Shown: piece after piece, positions 9,266 to 17,805 of the stretch | How positions within the stretch are numbered: the first letter of the stretch is position 1 | Layout: each line of letters starts with the position of its first letter | Notes under the pieces: model-generated | What the model was told of the DNA's origin: nothing | Seen by the model: the letters and a program-made list of their open reading frames with translations, nothing else | Databases searched by the model: none | Translations under genes and position numbers: made by a program | Assembly (NCBI RefSeq): GCF_014193375.1 | Contig: NZ_JACHZF010000020.1 | Coordinates: forward strand, 1-64,000 | Direction: 5' to 3' | Origin: Halomonas campaniensis | GTDB taxonomy: Bacteria; Pseudomonadota; Gammaproteobacteria; Pseudomonadales; Halomonadaceae | DNA length: 64,000 nt

Positions 9266-10453
9266 TCAGGGCGCGTATTCGACCTCGACGTCGAAGTCAT
9301 CATCATCGAAGTCGTCGTCATCCTCGTCGTCACGCTTGCGCCTGCGACCCAGGCGCGCCTCGGTGCGGGCCACCGCTTCCTCTTCCATGCGCTGGCGCAT
9401 CTCGCGGGCGCGCTCGGCGGCCTCCTCGTCCTCGTTCTCGAGCTGGCGCTGCTCGGTGAGCCAGCGGTGGGCGGCCTGCACCAGGGCAAGGGTGCCGTCG
9501 GCGGAGATCGCCGAGATGCGGAACACCGGCCCCTCCCAGCCGAGGCGGCGCACGATCTCGTCGGCCTTCGCCTCGCGCTCCTCCGGGGGAAGCAGGTCTA
9601 GCTTGTTGAGCACCAGCCAGCGCGGCAGCTCGGCCAGCGCCGGGGAGAACTCGCCCAGCTCGTGGACGATCGCCTCGGCCGCCTCCACCGGGTCGGACTC
9701 ATCGAAGGGGGCCACGTCGACCACGTGGAACAGCAGCCGGGTGCGGGTCAGGTGCTTGAGGAAGCGCAGCCCCAGGCCGGCCCCGTCCGAGGCGCCCTCG
9801 ATCAGGCCCGGCACGTCGGCCATCACGAAGTGCTCGTGCATGCCGAGCTTCACCACGCCCAGGTTGGGCACCAGGGTGGTGAAGGGGTAGTTGGCCACCT
9901 TGGGCTTGGCCGCGGAGACGGCGCGGATCAGCGTCGACTTGCCGGCATTGGGCATGCCCAGCAGGCCCACGTCGGCCATCACCTTCATCTCCAGGCGCAG
10001 GTTGCGTCGCTCGCCCTCGGTGCCCGGGGTGGTGCGCCGCGGCGCCCGGTTGGTGGAGGACTTGAAGTGGATGTTACCCAGCCCCCGGCGCCCGCCCTGG
10101 GCCACCAGCACCACCTGGCCGATCTCGGTGACGTCGGCGATCACCTCGAGGGTATCCTCGTCGATCACCGTGGTGCCCACCGGCACCTTGACGTGCAGGT
10201 CCTCGCCGGCGCGGCCACTCATCTGGCGGCCCATGCCGGGCTGGCCGTTCTGGGCCTTGTAGAAGCGCTGGTACTTGAAGTCGATCAGGGTGTTGAGGGC
10301 ATCGTCACCGATCAGGTAGACGCTGCCGCCGTGGCCGCCATCGCCGCCATCGGGGCCACCCCTGGGCACGTACTTCTCGCGGCGGAAGCTGAGGCAGCCG
10401 TTGCCCCCCTTGCCGGCCTCCACGATGATCGAGGCTTCGTCGACGAACTGCAT
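9266..10453 (-). CDS. obgE: Obg-family ribosome assembly GTPase
   Basis: An essential GTPase that associates with the 50S subunit and links ribosome maturation to the stringent response. 395 aa. A glycine-rich Obg fold spans residues 1-158. The G domain has G1 GMPNAGKST (166-174), a G3 DVPGL and a G4 NKLD. The C-terminal tail is very acidic (repeated D residues in the last 25 aa), as in other proteobacterial ObgE. The start ATG at 10453 has GGGAGAG upstream. It is downstream of rplU-rpmA, the universal order, but a terminator-like hairpin at 10493-10516 separates them. Confidence 0.97.
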   Translation of the reverse strand: MQFVDEASIIVEAGKGGNGCLSFRREKYVPRGGPDGGDGGHGGSVYLIGDDALNTLIDFKYQRFYKAQNGQPGMGRQMSGRAGEDLHVKVPVGTTVIDEDTLEVIADVTEIGQVVLVAQGGRRGLGNIHFKSSTNRAPRRTTPGTEGERRNLRLEMKVMADVGLLGMPNAGKSTLIRAVSAAKPKVANYPFTTLVPNLGVVKLGMHEHFVMADVPGLIEGASDGAGLGLRFLKHLTRTRLLFHVVDVAPFDESDPVEAAEAIVHELGEFSPALAELPRWLVLNKLDLLPPEEREAKADEIVRRLGWEGPVFRISAISADGTLALVQAAHRWLTEQRQLENEDEEAAERAREMRQRMEEEAVARTEARLGRRRKRDDEDDDDFDDDDFDVEVEYAP

Positions 10454-10492
10454 CTGTCACTCTCCCGGCGGCGCATACCGCCATGATACAAG

Positions 10493-10516
10493 AAGGCCCC
10501 GCCGTGGCGGGGCCTT
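10493..10516 (-). terminator. Terminator-like hairpin after rpmA
   Basis: A perfect stem AAGGCCCCGCC / GGCGGGGCCTT with a 2-nt loop. On the minus strand it is followed by CTTGTAT, only moderately T-rich. It probably attenuates rplU-rpmA readthrough into obgE. Confidence 0.7.
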
Positions 10517-10538
10517 CCTGCGGCAAGGGTCAGGCGTC

Positions 10539-10796
10539 TCAGGCAGAGACGACGCTGACGAACTTGCGGTTCTTCGGACCCTTGGTCTCGAACTTGATCA
10601 CACCGTCGTTCAGGGCGAACAGGGTGTGGTCGCGGCCGAGGCCGACGCCGGTGCCGGCGTGGAACTTGGTGCCGCGCTGGCGCACGATGATGTTGCCGGC
10701 GGTGACGGCCTGGCCACCGTAGAGCTTGACGCCAAGGCGCTTGGATTCGGAATCGCGACCGTTACGCGTGGAGCCGGCTGCCTTCTTATGTGCCAT
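10539..10796 (-). CDS. rpmA: 50S ribosomal protein L27
   Basis: A 50S protein whose N-terminus reaches the peptidyl-transferase centre. It has 85 aa, as in E. coli. It starts directly with [15 protein letters not shown], so there is no cleavable N-terminal leader of the Firmicute type. The core shows [19 protein letters not shown]. It lies 31 nt after rplU, in the same transcript. Confidence 0.97.
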   Translation of the reverse strand: MAHKKAAGSTRNGRDSESKRLGVKLYGGQAVTAGNIIVRQRGTKFHAGTGVGLGRDHTLFALNDGVIKFETKGPKNRKFVSVVSA

Positions 10797-10827
10797 GGAA
10801 ATATCCTCCGTTCAGGGGATGGACCGC

Positions 10828-11139
10828 TTAGGCGGAGATCCCGGTGATCTTGACTTCAGTGAACCACTGGCGGTGGCCCTGACGCTTCATGTGGTGCTTG
10901 CGGCGGCGGAACTTGATGATGGTGACCTTGTCGCCACGGCCGTGGGAGACGACCTCGGCAGAGACCTTGGCACCGTCCACCAGCGGAGCGCCGACCTTGA
11001 TGTCGTCGTCGCTGCCGACCAGCAGCACCTCGTCGAAGTCGATGGACTCGCCGGTCGGGACTTCGATCTTCTCGAGCTTGAGGGTCTGGCCTTCCTGAAC
11101 GCGGTACTGCTTGCCACCGCTCTTGATAACTGCGTACAT
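10828..11139 (-). CDS. rplU: 50S ribosomal protein L21
   Basis: Binds 23S rRNA domain II. 103 aa, the family length. The start at 11139 gives [14 protein letters not shown], the conserved N-terminus, and has GGAGAG 7 nt upstream; an in-frame codon at 11160 adds seven unrelated residues. The KRQGHR and FTEVKI motifs near the C-terminus are typical. It heads rplU-rpmA and is divergent from ispB, as in E. coli. Confidence 0.97.
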   Translation of the reverse strand: MYAVIKSGGKQYRVQEGQTLKLEKIEVPTGESIDFDEVLLVGSDDDIKVGAPLVDGAKVSAEVVSHGRGDKVTIIKFRRRKHHMKRQGHRQWFTEVKITGISA

Positions 11140-11243
11140 GCTTCTCTCTCCAGGACTCATCGGGGTTGGCTCTTCATCGGCCTGCTTCGAGTGGCGCCCC
11201 TTCCGGCAGCCATCTGACAGGGAGCGAGATGAGTGGGCCGCGC

Positions 11244-11272
11244 ATTATAGCGACACCCGACCCACCAGACAA
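11244..11272 (-). promoter_or_regulatory. Predicted sigma70 promoter of rplU-rpmA
   Basis: On the minus strand, -35 TTGTCT (11272-11267), a 17-bp spacer, and -10 TATAAT (11249-11244). It lies about 105 bp from the rplU start, in the divergent rplU/ispB gap (11140-11441), where I see no other gene. Confidence 0.7.
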
Positions 11273-11345
11273 CCCGCGCACGCGCCAAGACGTCACCGGG
11301 CCGGCCGGCCTTTTCCGGGGCGCGGGTAGCGGCGAGCGGCTTGCC

Positions 11346-11374
11346 TTGACGCCCTCATGGGGGCCCCATAGCAT
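11346..11374 (+). promoter_or_regulatory. Candidate promoter of ispB
   Basis: -35 TTGACG (11346-11351), a 17-bp spacer, and -10 TAGCAT (11369-11374), about 70 bp before ispB. The -10 matches consensus at only four positions. Confidence 0.45.
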
Positions 11375-11441
11375 GACCGGCAACCCAAGGCCAGCGGGGT
11401 GATGCGCCCCGGCCCCCCACCTACTCGTCGATGTCGCCCAC

Positions 11442-12443
11442 ATGCCAGCCAACGCCTCGTCCCCCGCCAGTGCCGCCGCCCCCTCGCCGATCCATGCCGT
11501 CGTGGCCGACGACTTCGCCGCCGTCAACCGCACCATCATGGCCCAGCTCAGCTCGCGGATCCCGCTGGTGGAGACCATCGGCCAGTACATCATCGCCAGC
11601 GGCGGCAAGCGCCTGCGCCCCCTGCTGGTGCTGCTGGCGGCGCGCTCGCTGGGCTACCAGGGGGACCGCCACGTGACGCTGGCCACCCTGATCGAGTTCA
11701 TGCACACCTCGACCCTGCTGCATGACGATGTCGTCGACGAGTCGCACCTGCGTCGCGGCAAGGCCACCGCCAACGACGCCTGGGGCAATGCCCCTTCGGT
11801 GCTGGTGGGCGACTTCCTCTACTCGCGCTCCTTCCAGATGATGGTCGAGGTGGGCTCCATGCGGATCATGGACGTGCTCTCCGCGGCCACCTGCACCATC
11901 GCCGAGGGCGAGGTGCAGCAGCTCACCAACGTCGGCAACCCCGACACCGACGAGACCGCCTACTTCGAGACCATCCAGGGCAAGACGGCGATGCTCTTCG
12001 AGGCGGCCAGCCACAGCGGCGCCATCCTCGCCGAGGCGAGCCCGGAGCAGGAGGCGGCGCTGCAGTACTACGGCCGCTACCTGGGCCTCGCCTTCCAGCT
12101 GATCGACGACCTGCTCGACTATCAGGGCGACGCCGAGGCCATGGGCAAGAACGTCGGCGACGACCTGGCCGAGGGCAAGCCTACCCTGCCGCTGATCCAG
12201 GCCATGGCCACCGGCACCCCGGAGCAGGCCGCCCTGATCCGCCAGGCGATCCGCCAGGGCGGCCTCGACCACCTCGACGAGGTGCTCGAGATCGTCCACG
12301 CCACCGGTGCCCTGGCCTATACCCGTGCCCGCGCCGAGGAGATGGCCGACCGGGCCCTCGCGCAGCTCGAGGCCCTGCCGGCCAGCCCCTTCCGCGACAG
12401 CATGGCCGACCTGGCCCGCCTGGCGGTGGATCGCCAGGCATGA
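11442..12443 (+). CDS. ispB: All-trans polyprenyl diphosphate synthase for the ubiquinone side chain
   Basis: Elongates allylic diphosphates with isopentenyl diphosphate to make the quinone tail. 333 aa. The substrate-binding GGKRLRP is at 54-60, the first Asp-rich motif DDVVD at 95-99, and the second DDLLD at 222-226. The family makes octaprenyl (C40) or solanesyl (C45) chains. Halomonads typically carry ubiquinone-9, so the C45 product is possible, but sequence alone does not settle chain length. The Shine-Dalgarno at the 11442 ATG is weak. It is divergent from rplU, the conserved gammaproteobacterial position. Confidence 0.95.
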   Translation: MPANASSPASAAAPSPIHAVVADDFAAVNRTIMAQLSSRIPLVETIGQYIIASGGKRLRPLLVLLAARSLGYQGDRHVTLATLIEFMHTSTLLHDDVVDESHLRRGKATANDAWGNAPSVLVGDFLYSRSFQMMVEVGSMRIMDVLSAATCTIAEGEVQQLTNVGNPDTDETAYFETIQGKTAMLFEAASHSGAILAEASPEQEAALQYYGRYLGLAFQLIDDLLDYQGDAEAMGKNVGDDLAEGKPTLPLIQAMATGTPEQAALIRQAIRQGGLDHLDEVLEIVHATGALAYTRARAEEMADRALAQLEALPASPFRDSMADLARLAVDRQA

Positions 12444-12466
12444 CGACGGGGCGCGTCACGCGGGGC

Positions 12467-12494
12467 TTGCAAAGCCCGCGGCGGCGGGTATAAT
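12467..12494 (+). promoter_or_regulatory. Predicted promoter of tRNA-Pro
   Basis: -35 TTGCAA (12467-12472), a 16-bp spacer, and -10 TATAAT (12489-12494), 31 bp before the mature tRNA 5' end. Confidence 0.65.
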
Positions 12495-12525
12495 GCCGCC
12501 CTGTTGAGACGCCAGCTCAACGCGT

Positions 12526-12602
12526 CGGAGTATAGCTCAGCTTGGTAGAGCGCTGCCTTCGGGAGGCAGAGGTCGTAGGTTCGAATCCTGCTACTCCGAC
12601 CA
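12526..12602 (+). tRNA. tRNA-Pro (anticodon CGG)
   Basis: 77 nt with an encoded CCA end. The acceptor arms CGGAGTA and TACTCCG pair fully. The anticodon stem CTGCC/GGCAG encloses the loop TTCGGGA, giving anticodon CGG, which reads CCG. The T arm contains GGTTCGAATCC. It has its own promoter and terminator. Confidence 0.97.
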
Positions 12603-12610
12603 ACGAATTC

Positions 12611-12643
12611 AAGGCCCTGCGGGTAACCGCAGGGCCTTTTTCG
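12611..12643 (+). terminator. Rho-independent terminator of tRNA-Pro
   Basis: The stem AAGGCCCTGCGG / CCGCAGGGCCTT has a 4-nt loop and a T-run follows. It starts 8 nt after the CCA end. Confidence 0.92.
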
Positions 12644-12711
12644 TGCTCGCCGGGCGGCCGGTGCACCCATCCGCCGAGGGCGCCGGCGGCCGTCGCTTCG
12701 TCAGCGATTCG

Positions 12712-13164
12712 TCAAGTTACGGTGATGACGGTGCAGCTCGCGATATGGCTGATCTTGTGGGAGACGCTGCCGAACACCATGCCGCGCATGTCGCTGACCC
12801 CACGGCTGCCCATGACGATGGCATCGGCGCCGAGCTTCTCGGCCTCCTCGTGAATCAGGTCGGCCGGGCGCCCCTGCCGGGTCACCTCCTTGACCTCGAT
12901 GCCGGCGAGGTCGACCGCGGCGCGCGCCTTCTCGATGACCTTGTGGGCCTCCTGTTTCATGCCTTCGGCGAGCTTCTCGCGTTCCACCTCGGAGAAGGGC
13001 TCGGCGGTGCCGCCGGTGAACAGGCCGATGTTGTCGGGGGGAAACTCGGCCACGGTCATCAGGTGGAGCGTCGCGGAGGAGGCGCGGGCCAGCAGCGCCG
13101 CGACACCCAGCGCCTTCTCGGCATGGGCGGAGCCGTCGACGGGAACCAGGATGGTCTTGAACAT
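12712..13164 (-). CDS. Universal stress protein (UspA family)
   Basis: A cytosolic USP-fold protein of 150 aa. The N-terminus FKTILVPVDGS and the C-terminal nucleotide motif G-x2-G-x9-G-S (within GSRGVSDMRGMVFGSVS, about 118-134) are those of the ATP-binding class. The target process is unknown. AAGGAAGG lies 8 nt before the ATG at 13164. The gene next to it on the same strand, 94 bp upstream, encodes a DASS transporter; USP genes are often placed beside transporters, but a functional link is only a guess. Confidence 0.92.
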   Translation of the reverse strand: MFKTILVPVDGSAHAEKALGVAALLARASSATLHLMTVAEFPPDNIGLFTGGTAEPFSEVEREKLAEGMKQEAHKVIEKARAAVDLAGIEVKEVTRQGRPADLIHEEAEKLGADAIVMGSRGVSDMRGMVFGSVSHKISHIASCTVITVT

Positions 13165-13258
13165 GAGTGGGCCTTCCTTCTTGTCTGTCTGGGAGGCGGG
13201 ACGCGCGGTCCCTCTGCTTCCAGCCTAGACGCTCGCCGCCGTTCGGCAATGTCCTGGA

Positions 13259-14776
13259 TCAAGCCGCCCAGCCGAAACCCAGGACCGGCATCGCCAGGGC
13301 GAACACCACCAGGGTAATGACCCCCAGCGCGGCGACGCTGACCAGGGCTCCGGCACGCATCATCTCGGCCACGCTGAGCTTGCCGCTTGCGAACACCACC
13401 GCATTCGGCGGCGTGGCCACCGGCAGCATGAAGGCGCAGCTCGCGGCCATGGCCACCGGTACCGAGAGCAACAGCGGGCTGGCCCCCAGGCTGACGGTGA
13501 GCGAGGCGGTCAGCGGCAGGATCGCCGCGGCGGTGGCGGTGTTGCTGGTCACGTGGCTCATCATCATCACCACCAGCGCCACCATGCCCACCAGCCCCCA
13601 GGTGGGCCAGCTGCCGAAAGCACCGAGCCCCTCGGCCACCGTCGCGGCCAGGCCGCTCTCCTCGATGGCAGTGCCGAGGCTGAGCCCGCCCCCCACCATG
13701 ATCAGCACGCCCCAGGGCAGGTGCCTGGCGCTATCCCAGTCCATCAGGAACTGTCGCTGGCGCCAGCGGGCCGGCACCACGAAGAGCAGCAGCGCCCCGA
13801 CCATGGCGATGCCCGCGTCGCTGAGCCCCACGCCCAGGGCCCGCTCCAGCAGCGGCCGGGTGACCCAGGCCAGCGCCACCAGGGCAAAGATCGCCGCGAC
13901 GCGCTGCTCCGGCCGGGTCATGCGACCGAGGTCCCGGGCCTGGTCGGCGAGCAGCTGGGCCACCCCCGGCACCTCGTCGCGCGCCACCGGATAGACCCAG
14001 CGGGTCAGCAGCCACCAGCCCAGCGCCAGCAGCAGCAGCGAGGGCGGCACCGCCACCGCCATCCACTGGGCGAAGCCGATCTCGATGCCGTAGCTGTCGC
14101 CCATGAAGCCGGCCAGCAGCGCGTTGGGGGGCGTACCGATCAGGGTCCCCATGCCGCCGATGTTGGCGGCCAGGGCGATGCCCAGCAGCAGGGTCAGCGC
14201 CGTGTGGCGGCTCGCCCCCGAGCCACCCTGGCGCTCCAGCATGGCCAGCACCGAGAGGCCGATGGGCACCATCAGCGCCGCAGTGGCGGTGTTGCTGACC
14301 CACATGCTCAGCGCCGCGGTGGCGATCATGAAGCCCCCCACCAGCCGGTCCGGGCGGCTGCCCGAGACCCGCAGCACCAGCATGGCGATGCGCCGGTGCA
14401 GCCCCCAGCGCTGGATCGCCTCGGCCAGCAGGAAGCCCCCGAGGAAGAGGAAGATCAGCGGGTTGGCATAGGGCACGGCCACCTCGTTGATGGTGCCCAC
14501 GCCGAGCAGCGGCAGCACCGCCACCGGCAGCAGCGCGGTGACGGCGATCGGCACCGGCTCCAGCACCCACCAGGTGGCCATCCATGCGGTCAGCGCCACC
14601 ACCTGCCAGGCGGCCGGCGGCATGTCCGCCGGCGCCTCCATCAGCAGCAGCCCCAGGGCGGCCAGCGGCCCCAGGAAGAGACCCAGGGTGACCTTGGCCC
14701 GGCGGACCCGCTCCTGGCGCGCCTCGCCGTCCGACGCCGCCTCGTCACGGCCGGCGGGGGATGTCGATTCGGTCAT
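13259..14776 (-). CDS. DASS/SLC13-family sodium:anion symporter
   Basis: An inner-membrane sodium-coupled carrier of the divalent anion family (dicarboxylates or sulfate), 505 aa with about 11 hydrophobic segments. Both SNT signatures are visible (VSNTATAALMVP in the first half, TSNTATAAAILP in the second), with GTLIGTPPNALL between them. The SNT-A pattern resembles the bacterial dicarboxylate carriers, but substrate cannot be assigned from this. The start at 14776 is chosen for AAGGAGG 6 nt upstream; the longer frame from 14893 has no such site. It is downstream of the phospholipase D-like gene, 32 bp apart, possibly co-transcribed. Confidence 0.9.
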   Translation of the reverse strand: MTESTSPAGRDEAASDGEARQERVRRAKVTLGLFLGPLAALGLLLMEAPADMPPAAWQVVALTAWMATWWVLEPVPIAVTALLPVAVLPLLGVGTINEVAVPYANPLIFLFLGGFLLAEAIQRWGLHRRIAMLVLRVSGSRPDRLVGGFMIATAALSMWVSNTATAALMVPIGLSVLAMLERQGGSGASRHTALTLLLGIALAANIGGMGTLIGTPPNALLAGFMGDSYGIEIGFAQWMAVAVPPSLLLLALGWWLLTRWVYPVARDEVPGVAQLLADQARDLGRMTRPEQRVAAIFALVALAWVTRPLLERALGVGLSDAGIAMVGALLLFVVPARWRQRQFLMDWDSARHLPWGVLIMVGGGLSLGTAIEESGLAATVAEGLGAFGSWPTWGLVGMVALVVMMMSHVTSNTATAAAILPLTASLTVSLGASPLLLSVPVAMAASCAFMLPVATPPNAVVFASGKLSVAEMMRAGALVSVAALGVITLVVFALAMPVLGFGWAA

Positions 14777-14808
14777 GGAGCCTCCTTCTGCTCTCGGGAT
14801 CGAGTGGG

Positions 14809-16386
14809 CTAGAGCCAGCGCTCCAGGCGCAGCGCACGGCTCAGCCAGGCATTGAAGTGCCGCCAGGCGCTGCCCGGCTCGCGTTCGAGCCATACCGGCC
14901 GGTCATCGACCTGGGTCAGCCAGCCCAGCCGCCCCTGGTCATCCAGCAGTACCGCATAGCTGAGCGCGGGGTTCGCACCGCCCTCCACCAGGACCTCGAA
15001 GTCATCGGCCAGGCCGCGGCTCACGGCCAGCACGCCCACCTCGCTGTTCCACCAGACCGAGCGCGGGTCGGCGTTGGCCGAGCCCACGAAGACCCGCTCG
15101 CCATCCACGGCCAGGGCCTTGATGTGCAGGGTCGAGGCGGAGGTGCCGGGCACCCCGATGGCATCCTCTTCGCCGCCCTCATGCTCGGCACGCAGCTCGA
15201 ACAGCGCCACCCCGCTCGCCACCAGGGCGGCGCGGTGGGGCGCGTAGACGCCGTGGGCCATCGGCACGTCGGTGGCCTCCAGGGCGTTGGTGACCACCAC
15301 CACCTCGACGCCCGACTCGGCCAGCGCCTGCAGCAGCCGACTGCCGGCCGCCGTGGGCACCAGGTAGGCCGAGACCAGGCTGAGGCTCTCCTCGGGCTCG
15401 GCACGCGCCCAGAGCTGGCCGGCCATGGTCGTCGCCAGCGGCGGGCGCCCCCGCCAGGCCGGCTTGCCGGGCGGATCCCACAGCGCCTCGGCCTCGCCCC
15501 AACGCAGCTCGTCGACCAGGCGGTCGCGGTCGCGCTCCTCCTGCCGCTGGCGCAGGGCGGCGAAGTAGTCGGAATCGGCCTCCTCCGCCAGCCAGGCGTC
15601 CAGCGATTCCTTGAGCGCCCGCCAGGCGTCAGGTTCGGCGCCATGGTAGCGGCCGATCGGCTGGGCGAGCCCGTGGTTCCAGTAGAGGTCGAAGCTCATC
15701 GACAGCGGCGCCACCACCGGCCCCAGGGTCAGCAGGTCGAGGTCGGCGAAATTGCGCGGCTCGTTGGCACTGTAGTACTCGTCCCCCAGGTTTCGGCCGC
15801 CGACGATGGCCAGGGCGTTGTCGGCAATCCACAGCTTGTTGTGCATCCGCCGGTGCTGGCGTCCCAGCACCGGCAGGGTGGCCAGCACCCGGGTCGCCAG
15901 GCTGCCCCGCCCCACGGGCAGCGGGTGGTAGACCCGCACCTGGATGTTGGAATGGCTGTCCAGGGCCGCCAGCCGATCGCCCTGGCCCACGGCGCCGAAG
16001 TCGTCGAGCAGCAGGCGGACCTCGACGCCGCGCTCCGCGGCCTCGAGCACCCGCGACAGCAGCACCCGGGTGGTGAGGCCATCGCCCATCAGGTAGGTCT
16101 GGATATCCAGGCGCCGCTCGGCGCGCAGCGTCAGCAGCGCCCGCAACGCGAAGGCGTCACGGCCGTCGGCCAGCAGGGTGAAGCCGCTCAGGCCCGGGTG
16201 GTCCGCCGCCTGCCGGGCGGTCCACTCCCCCAGCGCGGTATCGGCGACCTCCCAGGGGGGCAGCGCGAAGGAATGCTCCCGGGGCAGCGGGGCGGCGGCG
16301 CAGCCGGCCAGCAGCAGGCAGGCCAGCGCCAGCAGCCAGACGCCCCGGCGGGCCAGCGAGGGGCCCGCGGCGTCAGGCGTCGTCAT
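14809..16386 (-). CDS. Phospholipase D-family lipoprotein, ClsC-like cardiolipin synthase
   Basis: 525 aa. The N-terminus is a lipoprotein signal: a hydrophobic run, then LLAGC with the lipidated Cys at 29. Two HKD motifs are intact: H182, K184, D189 in MHNKLWIAD and H421, K423, D428 in TLHIKALAVD. The family transfers phosphatidyl groups; ClsC of E. coli (473 aa) makes cardiolipin from PG and PE. ClsC is the closest match I recognise, but E. coli ClsC partners with YmdB, absent here, so a phospholipase or other transphosphatidylase role is possible. It overlaps the preceding small membrane gene by 14 nt. Confidence 0.85.
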   Translation of the reverse strand: MTTPDAAGPSLARRGVWLLALACLLLAGCAAAPLPREHSFALPPWEVADTALGEWTARQAADHPGLSGFTLLADGRDAFALRALLTLRAERRLDIQTYLMGDGLTTRVLLSRVLEAAERGVEVRLLLDDFGAVGQGDRLAALDSHSNIQVRVYHPLPVGRGSLATRVLATLPVLGRQHRRMHNKLWIADNALAIVGGRNLGDEYYSANEPRNFADLDLLTLGPVVAPLSMSFDLYWNHGLAQPIGRYHGAEPDAWRALKESLDAWLAEEADSDYFAALRQRQEERDRDRLVDELRWGEAEALWDPPGKPAWRGRPPLATTMAGQLWARAEPEESLSLVSAYLVPTAAGSRLLQALAESGVEVVVVTNALEATDVPMAHGVYAPHRAALVASGVALFELRAEHEGGEEDAIGVPGTSASTLHIKALAVDGERVFVGSANADPRSVWWNSEVGVLAVSRGLADDFEVLVEGGANPALSYAVLLDDQGRLGWLTQVDDRPVWLEREPGSAWRHFNAWLSRALRLERWL

Positions 16387-16609
16387 CGTCGTCGAGCCGC
16401 CTCGCCAGCGCCTTGCGCGCCCGGTTGCGCCGGTAGAGGCGCACCAGCGCGATCCACAGCGCGGCCGTCACCATGGCCGCCAGGGTCCAGCCCTGCCAGG
16501 GTCGCGCGGCATCGCCCAGCACGGTCTCCAGGGTGATGATCAGGATCAGGCCCAGCGCCTGGCTGGCGATGGCCAGGGCACGCAGGGTGTCGAAGGCAGG
16601 CTTGGCCAT
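16373..16609 (-). CDS. Small two-helix membrane protein, unknown function
   Basis: 78 aa. Two hydrophobic stretches (about residues 13-31 and 41-57) are followed by an Arg/Lys-rich stretch and an acidic end of five Asp. I do not recognise a family. GGGAG lies about 6 nt before the ATG at 16609. The last 14 nt overlap the start of the phospholipase D-like lipoprotein gene, which implies translational coupling and a related role in the membrane. Divergent from the thioredoxin-like gene across 156 bp, in which I see no clear regulatory motif. Confidence 0.75.
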   Translation of the reverse strand: MAKPAFDTLRALAIASQALGLILIITLETVLGDAARPWQGWTLAAMVTAALWIALVRLYRRNRARKALARRLDDDDDA

Positions 16610-16765
16610 GGGGGCTCCCGCAGGATGACAGCCATGCCTACCGGCAGTAGGCTTGGCAGGAACAGGTTGCACGGATTCGGGCCGGTCGTGCCCGGGAGCC
16701 CAAGTGTACCCGGTCGTGCGCCGGGCGCCGACCCCGCTGCGCCAGCCAAGGAGTCTTGCCACACC

Positions 16766-17566
16766 ATGGATGCCATCGCCCTGGGTCCCGTGCTCATCTC
16801 GCTGCCTCGCCTCTACGCCCTGGGCGCCGCGATCGTGCTGCTGGCGGCCAGCGCCTGGCTGCTCGGCCTGCCCCGTCGCCGGCACGCGCGCTGGTTCAAC
16901 GGCCTGGTGCTGGCCTGGCTCGTCGGTGCCCGCCTGGGCCACGTGGCCCTCAACCTGGAGGCCTACGCCGCCGCCCCGCTGGACATCCTCAAGGTGTGGC
17001 AGCCGGGCTTCCACGGGCTCTGGGGGCTGCTGGCGGCGCTGATCTGGACCGGCTGGACCCTGCGCGACCACCTGCTGCGGCTGATCGGCGCCATGGCGCT
17101 GCTGGTGGGGGCCTCCAGCCTCTGGCTGGTGCTGGTGACCCTGGCGCCGCTGGGCGGCAGCATGACCCTGCAGTCGCTCCCCGACCTGGCCCTGGAGAGC
17201 GTCGAAGGCGAGGCCGTCAACCTGCGCGAGCTGCAGGGTGAAAGGGTCGTGCTCAACCTCTGGGCCACCTGGTGCCCGCCCTGCCTGCGCGAGATGCCGC
17301 TGCTGGCCGAGGCCGATACCCGCGACGGCGTCACCGTGGTGGTGGCCAACCAGGGCGAGGACCTGCTGCCGGTGGTGCGCTACCTGGATGACCAGGGGCT
17401 GGCGTTCCGCTACCCGCTGCTCGACCCGCGCCAGGAGCTGATGGTGCTGCTGGAGTCCCCCGGCCTGCCCACCACGGTGCTGTTCGACGCCGAGGGGCGC
17501 GCCGTGGAGCGCCACGTGGGCGAGCTCTCCCGGGCCCAGCTGGAGGCCTGGCTCGACCGCCACTGA
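16766..17566 (+). CDS. Thioredoxin-like (TlpA) protein with an N-terminal Lgt-like membrane domain
   Basis: 266 aa. Residues 1-130 are four hydrophobic segments. Residues 48-90 (GARLGHV, DILKVWQPGFHGLWG) closely resemble the core of prolipoprotein diacylglyceryl transferase, where G-R-L-G and WQGG-SFHGG occur. Residues 138-266 are a periplasmic TlpA-type thioredoxin fold with NLWATWCPPC (active Cys 170 and 173) and a cis-Pro in GLPTT. The Lgt-like part is too short for a whole transferase and lacks its later arginine region, so it is probably an anchor. The likely role is reduction of envelope disulfides. AAGGAG lies 12 nt before the ATG, a long spacing. Confidence 0.87.
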   Translation: MDAIALGPVLISLPRLYALGAAIVLLAASAWLLGLPRRRHARWFNGLVLAWLVGARLGHVALNLEAYAAAPLDILKVWQPGFHGLWGLLAALIWTGWTLRDHLLRLIGAMALLVGASSLWLVLVTLAPLGGSMTLQSLPDLALESVEGEAVNLRELQGERVVLNLWATWCPPCLREMPLLAEADTRDGVTVVVANQGEDLLPVVRYLDDQGLAFRYPLLDPRQELMVLLESPGLPTTVLFDAEGRAVERHVGELSRAQLEAWLDRH

Positions 17567-17621
17567 GCCACGCCCGATCCACATGTCCCGACGCGACAAG
17601 CTATTTGCAGTTGCCTGCAGC

Positions 17622-17673
17622 GAGAGGCGCCGTGGGCAGGTCGGAGAGGGTGGGGCCTGTCGCCGGAACAGCC
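17622..17673 (+). repeat. Dispersed 3' element, copy 3 (internally deleted)
   Basis: 52 bp matching both ends of the copy at 41255-41368 (GGCGCC, GGGCAGG, GGCCTGTCGCCGGAA, AGCC) but without its middle. It lies 55 bp after the thioredoxin-like gene, in the same orientation. Confidence 0.65.
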
Positions 17674-17704
17674 TCGAGCAACGGCCCGAGACGAATCATC
17701 ACGC

Positions 17705-17733
17705 TTAAGCCACGCCGTCCTTTGCTGTAAGAT
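17705..17733 (+). promoter_or_regulatory. Candidate promoter of rapA
   Basis: TTAAGC (17705-17710), a 17-bp spacer, and TAAGAT (17728-17733), about 70 bp before rapA. The -35 is weak. Confidence 0.35.
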
Positions 17734-17805
17734 ACCGCGCCCTGTTGCCGCCGCCCCGTCCCGGCGGCCATGAGCGCACCCTGTTACAGCATCCTCCGAG
17801 GCACC

